Shown here: positions 18,215 through 26,602 of the stretch, piece after piece
How positions within the stretch are numbered: the first letter of the stretch is position 1
How the letters are laid out: each line of letters opens with the position of its first letter
Source: Neobacillus piezotolerans
Lineage (GTDB): Bacteria > Bacillota > Bacilli > Bacillales > Cytobacillaceae
Assembly (NCBI RefSeq): GCF_003362805.1
Contig: NZ_QNQT01000008.1
Coordinates: forward strand, 1-64,000
Direction: 5' to 3'
Length of the DNA: 64,000 bases
Position numbers and translations under genes: made by a program
Notes under the pieces: generated by a model
What the model was told of the DNA's origin: nothing
Seen by the model: only the letters and a program-made list of their open reading frames with translations
Databases searched by the model: none

Positions 18215-18775
18215 ATGGATCAGCCGAATTATGTTTTATCAACGAATGAAAATATTTTGGTGCCAAAAAACAAAAAAATAAGCAGACTGAAACTGCCCGT
18301 ACTGATTATCATAGCAGTAATGCTTATTGGCTCTATCCTTTTTCAAGATAATTTATTTTCAGAGTTAAGTGCGACAACGCAAATCCTGCTCATTTCACTG
18401 GTGATTGGAATTTTTTCAGCAGGGGGTAGCACAAGAGCGCCGTCGCCAATTGAATTGCGGTTCTATGATGATTATTTGGTCGTATATCGTCCCAAGCGGT
18501 ATTATGATGAACGAGTTACACGGAGGGAATTTAATAAATTTTATTACAAGGATATTAGTAAAATAGTATTTAAAAGCAACTTACAACGGCTTCACATATA
18601 CGGAATTATAAATGTTGAATGGTACAATTATGATAAAAATGGGGAATTGCCTTCAAAACCTACCAAGGTTATGTCAACAAGGAGTCTATGCTTTTTCAGA
18701 ACATCTGCCGCACCTGAAGTGGATTTTGTAGCAGAAATTGAAAATCACTCCCCAATAAAGGTCACTGTTGAATAG
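18215..18775 (+). CDS. Hypothetical membrane protein with two N-terminal TM helices
   Basis: This 186-residue protein has two transmembrane helices (LKLPVLIIIAVMLIGSILF and QILLISLVIGIFSAG), then a cytoplasmic beta-rich domain (IELRFYDDYLVVYRPKRYY and YKDISKIVFKSNLQRLHIYG). The layout resembles the YcxB/PH-like group of small bacterial membrane proteins, though I cannot confirm it. ATG 18215 follows ATGGAGGTACA; the frame is open further upstream without an RBS. It lies on the same strand as the next gene with 72 bp between them. Confidence 0.65.
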   Translation: MDQPNYVLSTNENILVPKNKKISRLKLPVLIIIAVMLIGSILFQDNLFSELSATTQILLISLVIGIFSAGGSTRAPSPIELRFYDDYLVVYRPKRYYDERVTRREFNKFYYKDISKIVFKSNLQRLHIYGIINVEWYNYDKNGELPSKPTKVMSTRSLCFFRTSAAPEVDFVAEIENHSPIKVTVE

Positions 18776-18847
18776 ATGCAATTAAAACCGCTGGAACCTT
18801 TTAGAGACTAAAACGGACAAAAGGATAATTGTAAGGGAGAGAGAATA

Positions 18848-19480
18848 ATGGGTTCAAGGATCATGCATTCTATAATAGGCAATAAAATTGCTGTAGCATT
18901 GCCAATCAAGGATAAAACTTCATTTCTGCTTGGAAGCATTGCTGCGGATGCTGTTTTTTCAGTGGAAGAGAAAAATGCATCGCACTTCTTCGTGGGTGAT
19001 GCACAGGATTTTTCAAGAAGGGTAGATTATGAAGGATTTTTGCAAAAATACAGTATGCAGGTAGAAAGCAAGAGTGAGTACATATTGGGTTATTATACGC
19101 ACTTAATTGCTGATGACATATGGTTAAGAGGTTTTTATCTTCCGTGGTTGAGGAACCGAATGGCTGCTGATGAAGGATATTATAAGTTATATCACAACGA
19201 TTTCAGGATGCTTAATGGAAAATTGCTGGATCACTATGGCTGTACAAATGAACTGAGAGAACTGTTTGCCATTTTTCCTGAGATTATCGATTTGGACGAA
19301 GTTAAATCAAAGGACGTTGAAAATTTTGTTCCCTATGTTTTGGGGGATTTGGATTACGAAAAAGAAGTTTTAACAGAAAAGCTTAATGTTTTCACATTTA
19401 ACCAGATTATTGGCTATATCGAAACATCCGTTGAGGTTGGGCTGGTAAAGTTGAATCGAATACTCGCTTACACCTTTTAA
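18848..19480 (+). CDS. Zinc-dependent phospholipase C-like hydrolase
   Basis: This 210-residue soluble protein resembles the zinc-dependent phospholipase C / S1-P1 nuclease-like fold seen as a short family in Bacillus. Candidate metal ligands are the N-terminal MHSIIGNKIA histidine, the GSIAADA aspartate, and the helix GYYTHLIADDIWLRGFYLPWL. The substrate is unknown and there is no secretion signal. GGGAGAGAG lies before ATG 18848. A bidirectional terminator follows. Confidence 0.75.
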   Translation: MGSRIMHSIIGNKIAVALPIKDKTSFLLGSIAADAVFSVEEKNASHFFVGDAQDFSRRVDYEGFLQKYSMQVESKSEYILGYYTHLIADDIWLRGFYLPWLRNRMAADEGYYKLYHNDFRMLNGKLLDHYGCTNELRELFAIFPEIIDLDEVKSKDVENFVPYVLGDLDYEKEVLTEKLNVFTFNQIIGYIETSVEVGLVKLNRILAYTF

Positions 19481-19495
19481 AGAGGCTTTATAAGC

Positions 19496-19537
19496 AAAAA
19501 GGGGAACTTCAAAATTACCTGAGTTCCCTTTTATTTT
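19496..19537. terminator. Bidirectional intrinsic terminator
   Basis: AAAAAGGGGAACT (19496-19508) pairs with AGTTCCCTTTT (19522-19532) and is flanked by T runs on both strands. It serves the converging genes at 18848 (plus) and 19531 (minus). Confidence 0.75.
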
Positions 19538-19830
19538 TTCAAAAAATGTTGATTCGATATTCTCTGGTATACCAAGATGAAAATTACATCAATAATAGTA
19601 ATGCCCGCAATGGAGCCCGCATAAATCATAATCCCTATGCCTTGGCTGATTCCATCGGTTTCAGTCAGGAACCACCAAATGCTGCCTAAACCCAAGATGA
19701 TTAGGTTTATTATGATTCCTTTAAAAATTGTCATCATAGGTTTATTGTTGTTTTTAAAATCATGCAGACAAACTATGATTGAGGCGACTAAAGATAAGGC
19801 AATTAGCCCAAAGAACATAACCAATTTCAT
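19531..19830 (-). CDS. Small membrane protein, three TM helices
   Basis: This 99-residue hydrophobic protein has three predicted transmembrane helices (LVMFFGLIALSLVASIIVCL, IFKGIIINLIILGLGSIWWFL and GIMIYAGSIAGITIIDVIFILVY). No family is recognised. GGAGGGG lies 7 nt before its ATG. It is second in a two-gene minus-strand unit, 32 bp after the other small membrane protein. Confidence 0.65.
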   Translation of the reverse strand: MKLVMFFGLIALSLVASIIVCLHDFKNNNKPMMTIFKGIIINLIILGLGSIWWFLTETDGISQGIGIMIYAGSIAGITIIDVIFILVYQRISNQHFLKK

Positions 19831-19862
19831 TCATGTTCCCCTCCTTGAAAATACAGTTTAGG

Positions 19863-20105
19863 CTAGCTTTCACATTTCTCTTGTTGTTTCTTAAAAAAGA
19901 AGAGCGTTAATACAAACCATATGAAAAAGCATACGGCGACATAAGGATAATTGGAATGTTGGAAGGCATACGCGGTTTTTTGGAAAATGGATGGGTTGGC
20001 GTGGAATTCAATCGCGTAACTCCCAATAATTCCGCCTAAAAATGTGAAAAAGAGAAAGCCCAAAAAGCTTACGAACATCAGGATGAATAAAAGCCACTTT
20101 AGCAT
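19863..20105 (-). CDS. Small membrane protein, two TM helices
   Basis: This 80-residue protein has two transmembrane helices (LKWLLFILMFVSFLGFLFFTF and YPYVAVCFFIWFVLTLFFF) with a short extracytoplasmic loop and a basic cytoplasmic tail (KKQQEKCES). The family is unknown. ATG 20105 is preferred over the TTG directly before it; the RBS is weak (AGTAGGT). It is the first gene of a two-gene unit, and a near-perfect palindrome (20134-20155) lies about 30 bp upstream. Confidence 0.65.
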   Translation of the reverse strand: MLKWLLFILMFVSFLGFLFFTFLGGIIGSYAIEFHANPSIFQKTAYAFQHSNYPYVAVCFFIWFVLTLFFFKKQQEKCES

Positions 20106-20133
20106 CAATTTGTACCTACTTCGGGATTTTTCC

Positions 20134-20155
20134 TTTAGTGTAATTTTACACTAAA
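20134..20155. promoter_or_regulatory. Palindromic operator candidate
   Basis: TTTAGTGTAA (20134-20143) and TTACACTAAA (20146-20155) are perfect inverted arms with a 2-bp spacer. It lies between divergent genes (20105 minus and 20255 plus) and lacks the T tail of a terminator, so it looks like a repressor site. The regulator is unknown. Confidence 0.6.
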
Positions 20156-20254
20156 AGAGAATGTTTGTGAAATTTGAAGTGGAGTATTTTTCATACTGGG
20201 ATACGCACAGTGATAAACTAAAGGGAATAATTTTTTGAAAGGGTGGGGAAACCT

Positions 20255-20857
20255 TTGAATTCGTGGAATGAGCGTTTTAAAGCGGATAACTATATTTATG
20301 GAACTGAGCCGAATGAGTTTATCGCAGAAATGCATAAGAAGCTGAACCTTAAAGGCGAAGCGCTGGCAATTGCGGAGGGAGAGGGACGGAACGCCGTTTT
20401 TCTCGCCGGGCAGGGAATGAATGTGACTGCCTGGGATTTTTCTGAATCAGCTCTTGTTAAAACTAAAAAGCTGGCCGAATCGCAGGACGTCTCGGTGGAA
20501 ACCCGCCTTGTTGATTTAAACGGGGCAAAATGGGATAAAGACAAATGGGACGAAATCGTATGCGTATACGGGCACTTTCCCGGCGGCTTGCGGTCCAAAA
20601 CGTTGGAGGGAGTAAGAGAAGCTGTAAAGCCAGGCGGCTACTTTGTGACGGAAGTGTACTCGGTGCACCAAATTCCGTACGGAAGCGGCGGGCCAAAAGA
20701 GGTTGAATTCCTCTATAAACCTGAGGAATTTTTAAAAACGTTCAGCGGTTGGCGGATCGTTCATTTTTTCATGGGCGAAGTAATGAGGCGAGAAGGGGAG
20801 CTTCATAACGGGCTGTCGCATGTGATTCAATTTGCGGGGCAAAAGCCGCTCGTTTAG
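20255..20857 (+). CDS. Class I SAM-dependent methyltransferase, TehB-like
   Basis: This 200-residue cytoplasmic methyltransferase has the TehB-like opening WNERFKADNYIYGTEPNEF, then the SAM-binding motif I ALAIAEGEGRNAVFLA (a variant of the usual ExGxG) and motif II VTAWDFSESAL. Related proteins methylate tellurite, thiol or other small molecules; the substrate here is unknown. TTG 20255 is chosen since GGTGGGG sits 6 nt upstream. GTG 20243 lies inside that RBS. The DUF202 gene follows 38 bp later on the same strand. Confidence 0.85.
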   Translation: MNSWNERFKADNYIYGTEPNEFIAEMHKKLNLKGEALAIAEGEGRNAVFLAGQGMNVTAWDFSESALVKTKKLAESQDVSVETRLVDLNGAKWDKDKWDEIVCVYGHFPGGLRSKTLEGVREAVKPGGYFVTEVYSVHQIPYGSGGPKEVEFLYKPEEFLKTFSGWRIVHFFMGEVMRREGELHNGLSHVIQFAGQKPLV

Positions 20858-20895
20858 TTGGTGTCCGCTCCATTTTAAGCAAAGGGAGGGATTCC

Positions 20896-21288
20896 GTGAC
20901 GGACGAAAACATAAAAGTGAATGAAGCAGAAAAGACAATCGAATCCAAATACATTCAGCAGCATCTTGCTAATGAGCGGACGTTCCTTGCCTGGGTCCGG
21001 ACCGCGATCGCGATTATAGGGGTAGGTTTCCTCGTCACAAATCTGCATTTTAATATGGAGTCCAGCCTGAACCCATTTGGGAATTTCATGGCCAATTTAA
21101 TTGGAATTTCCTCTGTTGGGCTCGGAATTTTGGTGATTGTGATGTCAATGGTTGCGTATTTGAAAAAGGTACGCTCAATCAATGAGCAAACATTCAGGAC
21201 ACCCCGGATGTCCATCATTCTCCTTGGTGTCCTGGTAGCCGTTATTACCGCGTTTTTCGGTGTTTATTTTGTGATGGTGAATATGTAG
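20896..21288 (+). CDS. YidH/DUF202 family membrane protein
   Basis: This 130-residue inner-membrane protein matches the YidH (DUF202) family: the conserved QQHLANERTFLAWVRTAIAIIGVGF, then three transmembrane helices in total (about residues 33-50, 65-85 and 105-128). The role is not established. It begins with GTG 20896 behind AAAGGGAGGG. It converges with the next gene, their stop codons only 3 bp apart and with no visible terminator. Confidence 0.9.
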   Translation: MTDENIKVNEAEKTIESKYIQQHLANERTFLAWVRTAIAIIGVGFLVTNLHFNMESSLNPFGNFMANLIGISSVGLGILVIVMSMVAYLKKVRSINEQTFRTPRMSIILLGVLVAVITAFFGVYFVMVNM

Positions 21289-21291
21289 CAG

Positions 21292-21588
21292 CTAAAAATG
21301 CTCGTCTGGGCGAACAGGCTCAATTCGCTCGTTATCAAGCGGCTCCCGGTTCCGATTATCCTCACTGATTTCACGCACTAAAACCCATGTGTGTTTCACG
21401 AATTGCTGGAAGTCGGCGAGCAGGAGCCAGGCCGCTTCCGTCACTTCCGGATTTTCCTTCAACGCCCGCAGTTCGGTTTGGACCCGGTCGACTGCTTCGC
21501 CGGGGTTGTCCAGCTGGCGCTCAATCGCCGGCCAGGCGGAAAGGAGGAACATAATTGATAAAATAAGCGTAAACAAGCGAAACATCAT
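21292..21588 (-). CDS. Hypothetical exported or membrane-anchored protein
   Basis: A 98-residue protein has one N-terminal hydrophobic segment (MFRLFTLILSIMFLLSAWPAI) that could be a signal peptide or anchor, then an acidic helical domain (DRVQTELRALKENPEVTEAAWLLLADFQQFV). The family resembles small DUF4363-type Bacillus exported proteins, but this is uncertain. GGAGG lies 6-7 nt before the first of two ATGs. Confidence 0.6.
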   Translation of the reverse strand: MMFRLFTLILSIMFLLSAWPAIERQLDNPGEAVDRVQTELRALKENPEVTEAAWLLLADFQQFVKHTWVLVREISEDNRNREPLDNERIEPVRPDEHF

Positions 21589-21656
21589 CCTCAGCCTCCA
21601 AATGATTGTTGTAAAGCTGTAATCTTATAGGGCCTTAAAAACAATCCCCTGAATTT

Positions 21657-21830
21657 TCTAAAGACTGTATTTCTCCTCGAAAAACTACTTCAACTGGTCA
21701 TTGGGACTTATCTAAAGACCGTTTATCCTCGGAAAACCACTTTCATCGGTTTATAAAACCTAGCTAAAGACCGATCCTCCCCAAAAAGCGCTGTGAATCG
21801 GCCTTTAAATACTTCGTTTGTAGTTCCCGG
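21657..21830. repeat. Degenerate tandem array, three ~54-62 bp units
   Basis: CTAAAGAC recurs at 21658, 21712 and 21774. Each unit has inverted ends: the third runs TAAAGACCGAT to ATCGGCCTTTA (11-bp arms, one mismatch), and the junction of units two and three can pair ATCGGTTTA with TAAAGACCGAT. The units diverge strongly. It lies upstream of the nan promoter in an otherwise empty 624-bp gap and resembles the other arrays in geometry. Confidence 0.6.
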
Positions 21831-22135
21831 GACACTTTCATAAAAAATATACCTGCCTGTCTCTACAATTTTTGCCATATCTCACATGTTCTATAAGCAT
21901 CCTTGATGTATTTTTCTTGTCTTCTTTTACCTGAAAAAAATTTTCAAAAAAGAAAAGAAATATTTTTCATCATAAAAATATTGATACGTAAGCTCCAAAG
22001 AGTTCTTTTTATAAAAACCTCACAAATCCAGATACTCAAAACGAAATTATTAATATAACTTTATTGCCAGCGGAAATAGCAATGGAAGAAATTGATGGAT
22101 ATTTTTTTCAAAAAGAAAGAAAATGGTGAAAATAA

Positions 22136-22165
22136 TTTACACAATATATGTAACTATGCTATGCT
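22136..22165 (+). promoter_or_regulatory. Promoter of the sialic-acid operon
   Basis: TTTACA (22136-22141) and TATGCT (22160-22165) are 18 bp apart, a plausible sigma-A promoter 48 bp before nanA. The cre box begins 5 bp after the -10 element. Confidence 0.6.
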
Positions 22166-22170
22166 GAATC

Positions 22171-22184
22171 CGTAAGCGCTATCA
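22171..22184 (+). promoter_or_regulatory. CcpA cre box
   Basis: CGTAAGCGCTATCA matches the cre consensus TGWAANCGNTNWCA at 13 of 14 positions. It covers the expected transcription start, so CcpA with HPr-Ser-P should block the operon when a preferred sugar is present. Confidence 0.85.
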
Positions 22185-22212
22185 TGACAAAAAAACTAGG
22201 TGGGGTTGAAAG

Positions 22213-23127
22213 ATGACAGTCGAAAAATTCAAGGGGATTATTCCTGCTTTTTACGCTTGCTATGACGAAACCGGCGACGTTTCGGAAGCGCGTACAAAAG
22301 CGCTATGCAGCTATTTATTCGATAAAGGCGTCCAGGGCCTTTACGTTGGCGGAAGCTCAGGGGAATGCATTTACCAGAACCTTGAGGAGAGGAAAGCGAC
22401 ATTGAAATACGTCGCTGAGAGCATGAAAGGGAAGCTTATCCTGATTGCCCATGTCGGCGCCCCGTCTACGAGGGAAAGCGTGGAACTTGCGAAATATGCG
22501 GAGGAATTGGGGTACGACGCGCTGTCGGCGATTCCGCCAATCTATTTCAAGCTTCCGGAGAGCTCGATCTATAAGTATTGGACAAGCATCATGGACGCGA
22601 CAGGGCTCCCATTTATCATTTATAACATTCCGCAGACGACGGGCTACAACTTGTCGCTTAACCTGTTCGGAAAATTAATCGAGAACAAAAAGGTAATCGG
22701 TGTTAAGAACTCGTCCATGCCAGCGCTTGATATCGAACGATTCAAAGCGGCGGGCGGCGAAAACTTTATTGTGTTCAACGGTCCCGACGAACAATACGTA
22801 TCAGGACGCCTGATTGGCGCGGATGCCGGAATCGGTGGAACATACGCGGCGATGCCGGAGCTTTACCTGAAAGCCGAGCAATATGTCTCGACAGGCAATT
22901 TTGCAAAAGCAAGAAGCATCCAGAAAGACATTAACGACCTCATCATCGCGCTTTGCTCCTTGAACGGAAACATGTATTCCGCCATCAAGGAAGTCCTGAA
23001 GCTGCGCGGCGTGAATGTCGGCAGCGTCCGCGGTCCGCTAGAGCCAGTAACCGGAGACGATCTCGAAACCAAAATTCCAGCAATCCGCGACATGATTGAT
23101 GCCGCAATTGCGAAATACCAAGATTAA
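22213..23127 (+). CDS. nanA: N-acetylneuraminate lyase
   Basis: NanA cleaves N-acetylneuraminate to N-acetylmannosamine and pyruvate. The 304-residue TIM-barrel protein has the pyruvate-binding motif GGSSGE near residues 46-51, the conserved YNIPQTTGYN containing the catalytic tyrosine, and the Schiff-base lysine K165 in VIGVKNSSM, the same number as in E. coli NanA. It is first of seven genes; GGTGGGG precedes the ATG. Control is by the cre box upstream and probably the RpiR regulator at the operon end. Confidence 0.95.
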   Translation: MTVEKFKGIIPAFYACYDETGDVSEARTKALCSYLFDKGVQGLYVGGSSGECIYQNLEERKATLKYVAESMKGKLILIAHVGAPSTRESVELAKYAEELGYDALSAIPPIYFKLPESSIYKYWTSIMDATGLPFIIYNIPQTTGYNLSLNLFGKLIENKKVIGVKNSSMPALDIERFKAAGGENFIVFNGPDEQYVSGRLIGADAGIGGTYAAMPELYLKAEQYVSTGNFAKARSIQKDINDLIIALCSLNGNMYSAIKEVLKLRGVNVGSVRGPLEPVTGDDLETKIPAIRDMIDAAIAKYQD

Positions 23128-23234
23128 TAGATTGCCGAAAAACCAGTTTAAAAGGAAAGAACTTTTACCAAAGGGAGCTCCAGGCAACAGCCTGTCTTCA
23201 TAAAAAACAAACACAATTGTCAGGGGGAAAGTTT

Positions 23235-24629
23235 ATGTTGAAAAAACGGTTTGTCGCATTGACGTCCGCTGCTGTACTAGGCCTTGGACTTTTAGCAGGT
23301 TGCACAAGCGGAAAAGACAAGGAAGCCTCTAGCAGCGATTCTAAGAAACCGGTAGAAATCTCCGTTTGGCTTACACCGCAATGGAAGGGAGTCATGGATG
23401 CAACCGAAGAGGGTGCTGATTTCAACAGCTTCTTCAAGTATGCTGGTGAAAAATTCTCGAAGCAGTATAAAGACCGTGAAGTAAAGGTAAACGTTGAAGT
23501 CGTGGCTGGCGACCAGCGTGATGAACTGCTGAACGTCAACCTGAATGGCGGCACTCCGCCGGATATCTTCTTTGAAAGTACTTTTGCAATGGGCGATTAT
23601 GCACACAGGGGAGCGCTCGTTCCGCTGAACGACATCGTCGATGAGGACGCGAAGAAAGATATCGAACAAAACTTCTGGGACACAGTGACATTCGGCAAGG
23701 ACATTTACTTCTATCCGTTCTCCCACATGCCGGGTACACTCGTGTACAATGCTGACATGTTCAAGGCTGCCGGGCTTGAAAGCTATATCGGTGAACCAAC
23801 CGAAATCAAGACTTGGACTCTTGAAGAATATGAAACGATCCTGAACAAACTGAAAACTGATGTTCCTAAAGACAAATATGCAAACGCTTACCCAATGGGC
23901 CTTTACGCTCTCAACAATCAGGGTGACACCTGGAATCTTGCATACCTGAGAATGTTTGGCAGCGAATTTTTCGATGACGAGTCCAATATTGTCCTTGATG
24001 ACGCAAAAGGTGAAAAGGCCGCGGCATGGCTGAAAAAAATCTATGACGCGAAGCTCACCAACCCTGGCGCTGAATCCGTATCTTCGAACGATGTGAACGC
24101 GATGTTCCAAAACCAGCAGCTTGGAATCAGCTTCACAAACTCTGTCCTTTACAACAATGCGCTCGCGGATATGAACAGCGGCAAAGCGCCAAAGTTTGAC
24201 GCTAGGCTCGCGAACATTCCGTCCGAGAGCGGCGACCCGCTGACATTTACGTATGTAACCGGTGCAAGCGTATTCAATACTGGCGATGATGAAAAAATCA
24301 AGATCAGCAAAGAGTTCGTTAAGTTCTTCTCTTCTGATCCAGAGCTTGTTAAAGCATCGAAAAACGGTGTTCCTGTAAGGACTTCCGTCGTTGAAGAGTT
24401 CAAGTCCGAAAAGCCATTGTTCGAAGCATATGACAAAAACGCGCAGTACATGTTCAACTTCACTGGCAGCGTTCCTGGCTATGGCGAATTAAGGCAAGTA
24501 TTGTATCCGGAGCTTCAAGCCCTCTACACTGGTGAAAAAACTCCTGCCCAGGCAGTGAAGGATTACCAGAAAAACGGCAATAGCGTACTCGAAAACGCTA
24601 AAGCGAATTCCGTGATATTTAACCAGTAA
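23235..24629 (+). CDS. Sialic-acid ABC transporter solute-binding lipoprotein
   Basis: This 464-residue cluster-B-type extracellular solute-binding protein has a lipoprotein signal peptide with lipobox LLAGC (Cys23), a serine/lysine linker, then a sugar-binding fold (PVEISVWLTPQWKG near the start and the hinge region SGDPLTFTYVTG). Its place between nanA and nanE indicates sialic acid or a sialylated sugar as ligand. ATG 23235 is chosen for AGGGGGAAA 8 nt upstream. A strong hairpin at 24650-24684 after its stop codon probably keeps its mRNA more abundant than that of the permeases. Confidence 0.92.
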   Translation: MLKKRFVALTSAAVLGLGLLAGCTSGKDKEASSSDSKKPVEISVWLTPQWKGVMDATEEGADFNSFFKYAGEKFSKQYKDREVKVNVEVVAGDQRDELLNVNLNGGTPPDIFFESTFAMGDYAHRGALVPLNDIVDEDAKKDIEQNFWDTVTFGKDIYFYPFSHMPGTLVYNADMFKAAGLESYIGEPTEIKTWTLEEYETILNKLKTDVPKDKYANAYPMGLYALNNQGDTWNLAYLRMFGSEFFDDESNIVLDDAKGEKAAAWLKKIYDAKLTNPGAESVSSNDVNAMFQNQQLGISFTNSVLYNNALADMNSGKAPKFDARLANIPSESGDPLTFTYVTGASVFNTGDDEKIKISKEFVKFFSSDPELVKASKNGVPVRTSVVEEFKSEKPLFEAYDKNAQYMFNFTGSVPGYGELRQVLYPELQALYTGEKTPAQAVKDYQKNGNSVLENAKANSVIFNQ

Positions 24630-24649
24630 TTTTTGCAAGGCATTGACTG

Positions 24650-24684
24650 ATAGCTGCGGGCCCGGATGGCGGGCCTGCAGTTAT
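24650..24684 (+). promoter_or_regulatory. Intercistronic hairpin between binding protein and permeases
   Basis: A 15-bp stem pairs 24650-24664 with 24670-24684, allowing a wobble, around a 5-nt loop and has no T tail. Such hairpins after a binding-protein gene protect the upstream mRNA or partly end transcription, giving more binding protein than permease. Confidence 0.75.
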
Positions 24685-24704
24685 AGAAAGGTAGGGGAAG
24701 GCCT

Positions 24705-25577
24705 ATGAAAAACAACTCGGCTTTGAAGGAAAATATAACGGGCTACCTTTTTATCGCGCCGCAGCTATTATTGTTCCTCGTGTTCATCGTTTATCCGATT
24801 ATAGAAGGAATCAGGCTGAGCCTGTATCGAATCAACTATCAGCAGGAAACGTTCATCGGTTTTGAAAACTATACAAGGCTTTTCGCAAATCCCGTATTCA
24901 TGAAATCCACCATCAACACTGTGATTTTCGTAGTCTTCATCGTTGCGCTGACAGTGGTCTTCGCACTCTTCGTTTCTGCTTCAATTTTCGATAAAAATGC
25001 AAAATACGTGTCCTTTATCAGAGGCAGTTATTATATACCTGTTATGGTTTCCATGGTTGTTATGAGTATGGTCTGGAGCTTCCTGTTGAACCCTGCCAAC
25101 GGTCTGATTCCTTACGCGGCTCGGCAGCTTGAATTGGCCTCGGTCAATTTCCTGGGCGACAAGGATCTCGTCCTGCCGGTTATCATTTTCATCACATTCG
25201 CAACGAACGTTGGCCAGGCGATTATCCTGTATGTTGCCTCGATGATTGGTGTGCCGAAGGATGTTTTTGAGGCGGCGGAGGTCGATGGCGCGAACAGGCT
25301 GCAGATCATTTTTAAAATCCTGATTCCAATGGTCAAGCCGACAACGATTTACATCATCATCATGAACATCATCGCGGTTTTGAAAATCTTCGTCGTCATC
25401 CAGTTATTGACCGGCGGTGGGCCGAACAACGCTTCGACCACCTTGATGTACTTCCTATATAATAATGCGTTTAAATACAACCAGCTTGGCATTGCCTCCG
25501 CTGTCGGAGTGATCATGTTCCTGATCACGCTCGCCCTGTCGATTCCGCAGCTGCGCGCGATGTTCAAGAAAGATTAG
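24705..25577 (+). CDS. Sugar ABC transporter permease (MalF type)
   Basis: This 290-residue inner-membrane permease has six predicted helices and the EAA loop EAAEVDGANRLQIIFKILIP near residues 186-205, which contacts the ATPase. With the next gene it forms the membrane channel of the sialic-acid importer. AGGGGAAGG precedes ATG 24705. No ATPase gene is in the operon, so a shared MsmX-type ATPase encoded elsewhere is likely. Confidence 0.93.
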   Translation: MKNNSALKENITGYLFIAPQLLLFLVFIVYPIIEGIRLSLYRINYQQETFIGFENYTRLFANPVFMKSTINTVIFVVFIVALTVVFALFVSASIFDKNAKYVSFIRGSYYIPVMVSMVVMSMVWSFLLNPANGLIPYAARQLELASVNFLGDKDLVLPVIIFITFATNVGQAIILYVASMIGVPKDVFEAAEVDGANRLQIIFKILIPMVKPTTIYIIIMNIIAVLKIFVVIQLLTGGGPNNASTTLMYFLYNNAFKYNQLGIASAVGVIMFLITLALSIPQLRAMFKKD

Positions 25578-25590
25578 GGGGTGGCCGGAC

Positions 25591-26439
25591 ATGTTTGGAG
25601 CAAAGAACTCGAATAAGAAAAAGAAGGAAAAGATCGATATCGTCTTCAACGTGCTGATCATTTTTTTCGCGATCCTGAACTTGTTCCCGCTGTACTGGCT
25701 TGCTACAAGCTCGTTGAAAAACAGCTCGGACGTTGTAAAAATGCCTCCGGACTGGTGGCCAAAAACATTCACGTTCAGCAACTATGTTGATGTTTTCAAC
25801 AACCAGCCGGCTTTGCGCTGGGCGTTCAACAGCATTTTCGTCTCTCTCGTTTCGACGATCCTGCTGATCGCGGTCAGCTGCCTCGCAGCGTACGCATTTT
25901 CAAAATTAAGGTTTAAGGGAAGAAATATTATCTTCATTATCTTCATCTCAAGTTTGATGGTTCCGAAAGAAGTCATGATCGTCCCGCTCTTCAGGATTAT
26001 CCAGGACCTTGGAATGGTCAATACACTTAGCGGAATGATTTGGCCCAACGTGGCGACAGCTTTCGGCGTGTTCATGCTAAAAGGTTTTTTTGACACGATT
26101 CCCGACTCATTGCGCGAGTCGGCTAAAATTGACGGCGCAAGCGAATTCACCGTCTTCTTTAAAATCATGCTTCCAATGGTGAAGCCGGGGATAGGCGCAC
26201 TTTTCATTCTTAACTTTGTCAATGTCTGGAACGACTATTTATGGCAGCTCGTTGTCGGCCAGAGCCAAAATTCAAAGACCCTAATGGTCGGGATTGCGAC
26301 GCTGATGCAGGATCTGAATCCGAACTTTGCCTATAAAATGGCTGGCGCGACCGTCGCCGCGATTCCAATGCTGGTTATCTTTATTTTCTTCCAGCGCTAC
26401 TTCACAGCAGGAATTTCAATTGGCGCTGTAAAGGAATAA
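25591..26439 (+). CDS. Sugar ABC transporter permease (MalG type)
   Basis: This 282-residue permease has six predicted helices and the EAA motif ESAKIDGASEFTVFFKIMLP near residues 176-195. It starts 13 bp after the MalF-type permease and pairs with it. The N-terminal basic stretch (KNSNKKKKEKID) faces the cytoplasm. A 160-bp gap with a long inverted repeat separates it from nanE. Confidence 0.93.
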   Translation: MFGAKNSNKKKKEKIDIVFNVLIIFFAILNLFPLYWLATSSLKNSSDVVKMPPDWWPKTFTFSNYVDVFNNQPALRWAFNSIFVSLVSTILLIAVSCLAAYAFSKLRFKGRNIIFIIFISSLMVPKEVMIVPLFRIIQDLGMVNTLSGMIWPNVATAFGVFMLKGFFDTIPDSLRESAKIDGASEFTVFFKIMLPMVKPGIGALFILNFVNVWNDYLWQLVVGQSQNSKTLMVGIATLMQDLNPNFAYKMAGATVAAIPMLVIFIFFQRYFTAGISIGAVKE

Positions 26440-26508
26440 AGCCGCATTTGTCATTCGGCGGAAAACTCAGGTTTTTTTTACCCTCGGCTGAAATATAGGC
26501 AAAACCTG

Positions 26509-26574
26509 CCGGCAAAACAAGGCGGCATGACCATATACGCTAAATTCGCGGTGGGGATGCTGCCTTTTTGCCGG
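26509..26574 (+). repeat. Long imperfect hairpin before nanE
   Basis: The arm 26509-26528 (CCGGCAAAACAAGGCGGCAT) is complementary to 26557-26574 apart from two extra bases, and could fold the leader of nanE. The 3' arm lies about 30 bp before the nanE start and there is no T tail, so it is more likely an mRNA stability or processing element than a terminator. Confidence 0.55.
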
Positions 26575-26602
26575 GCCAAATTCGAACTTGGAGATGTTTT
26601 AT

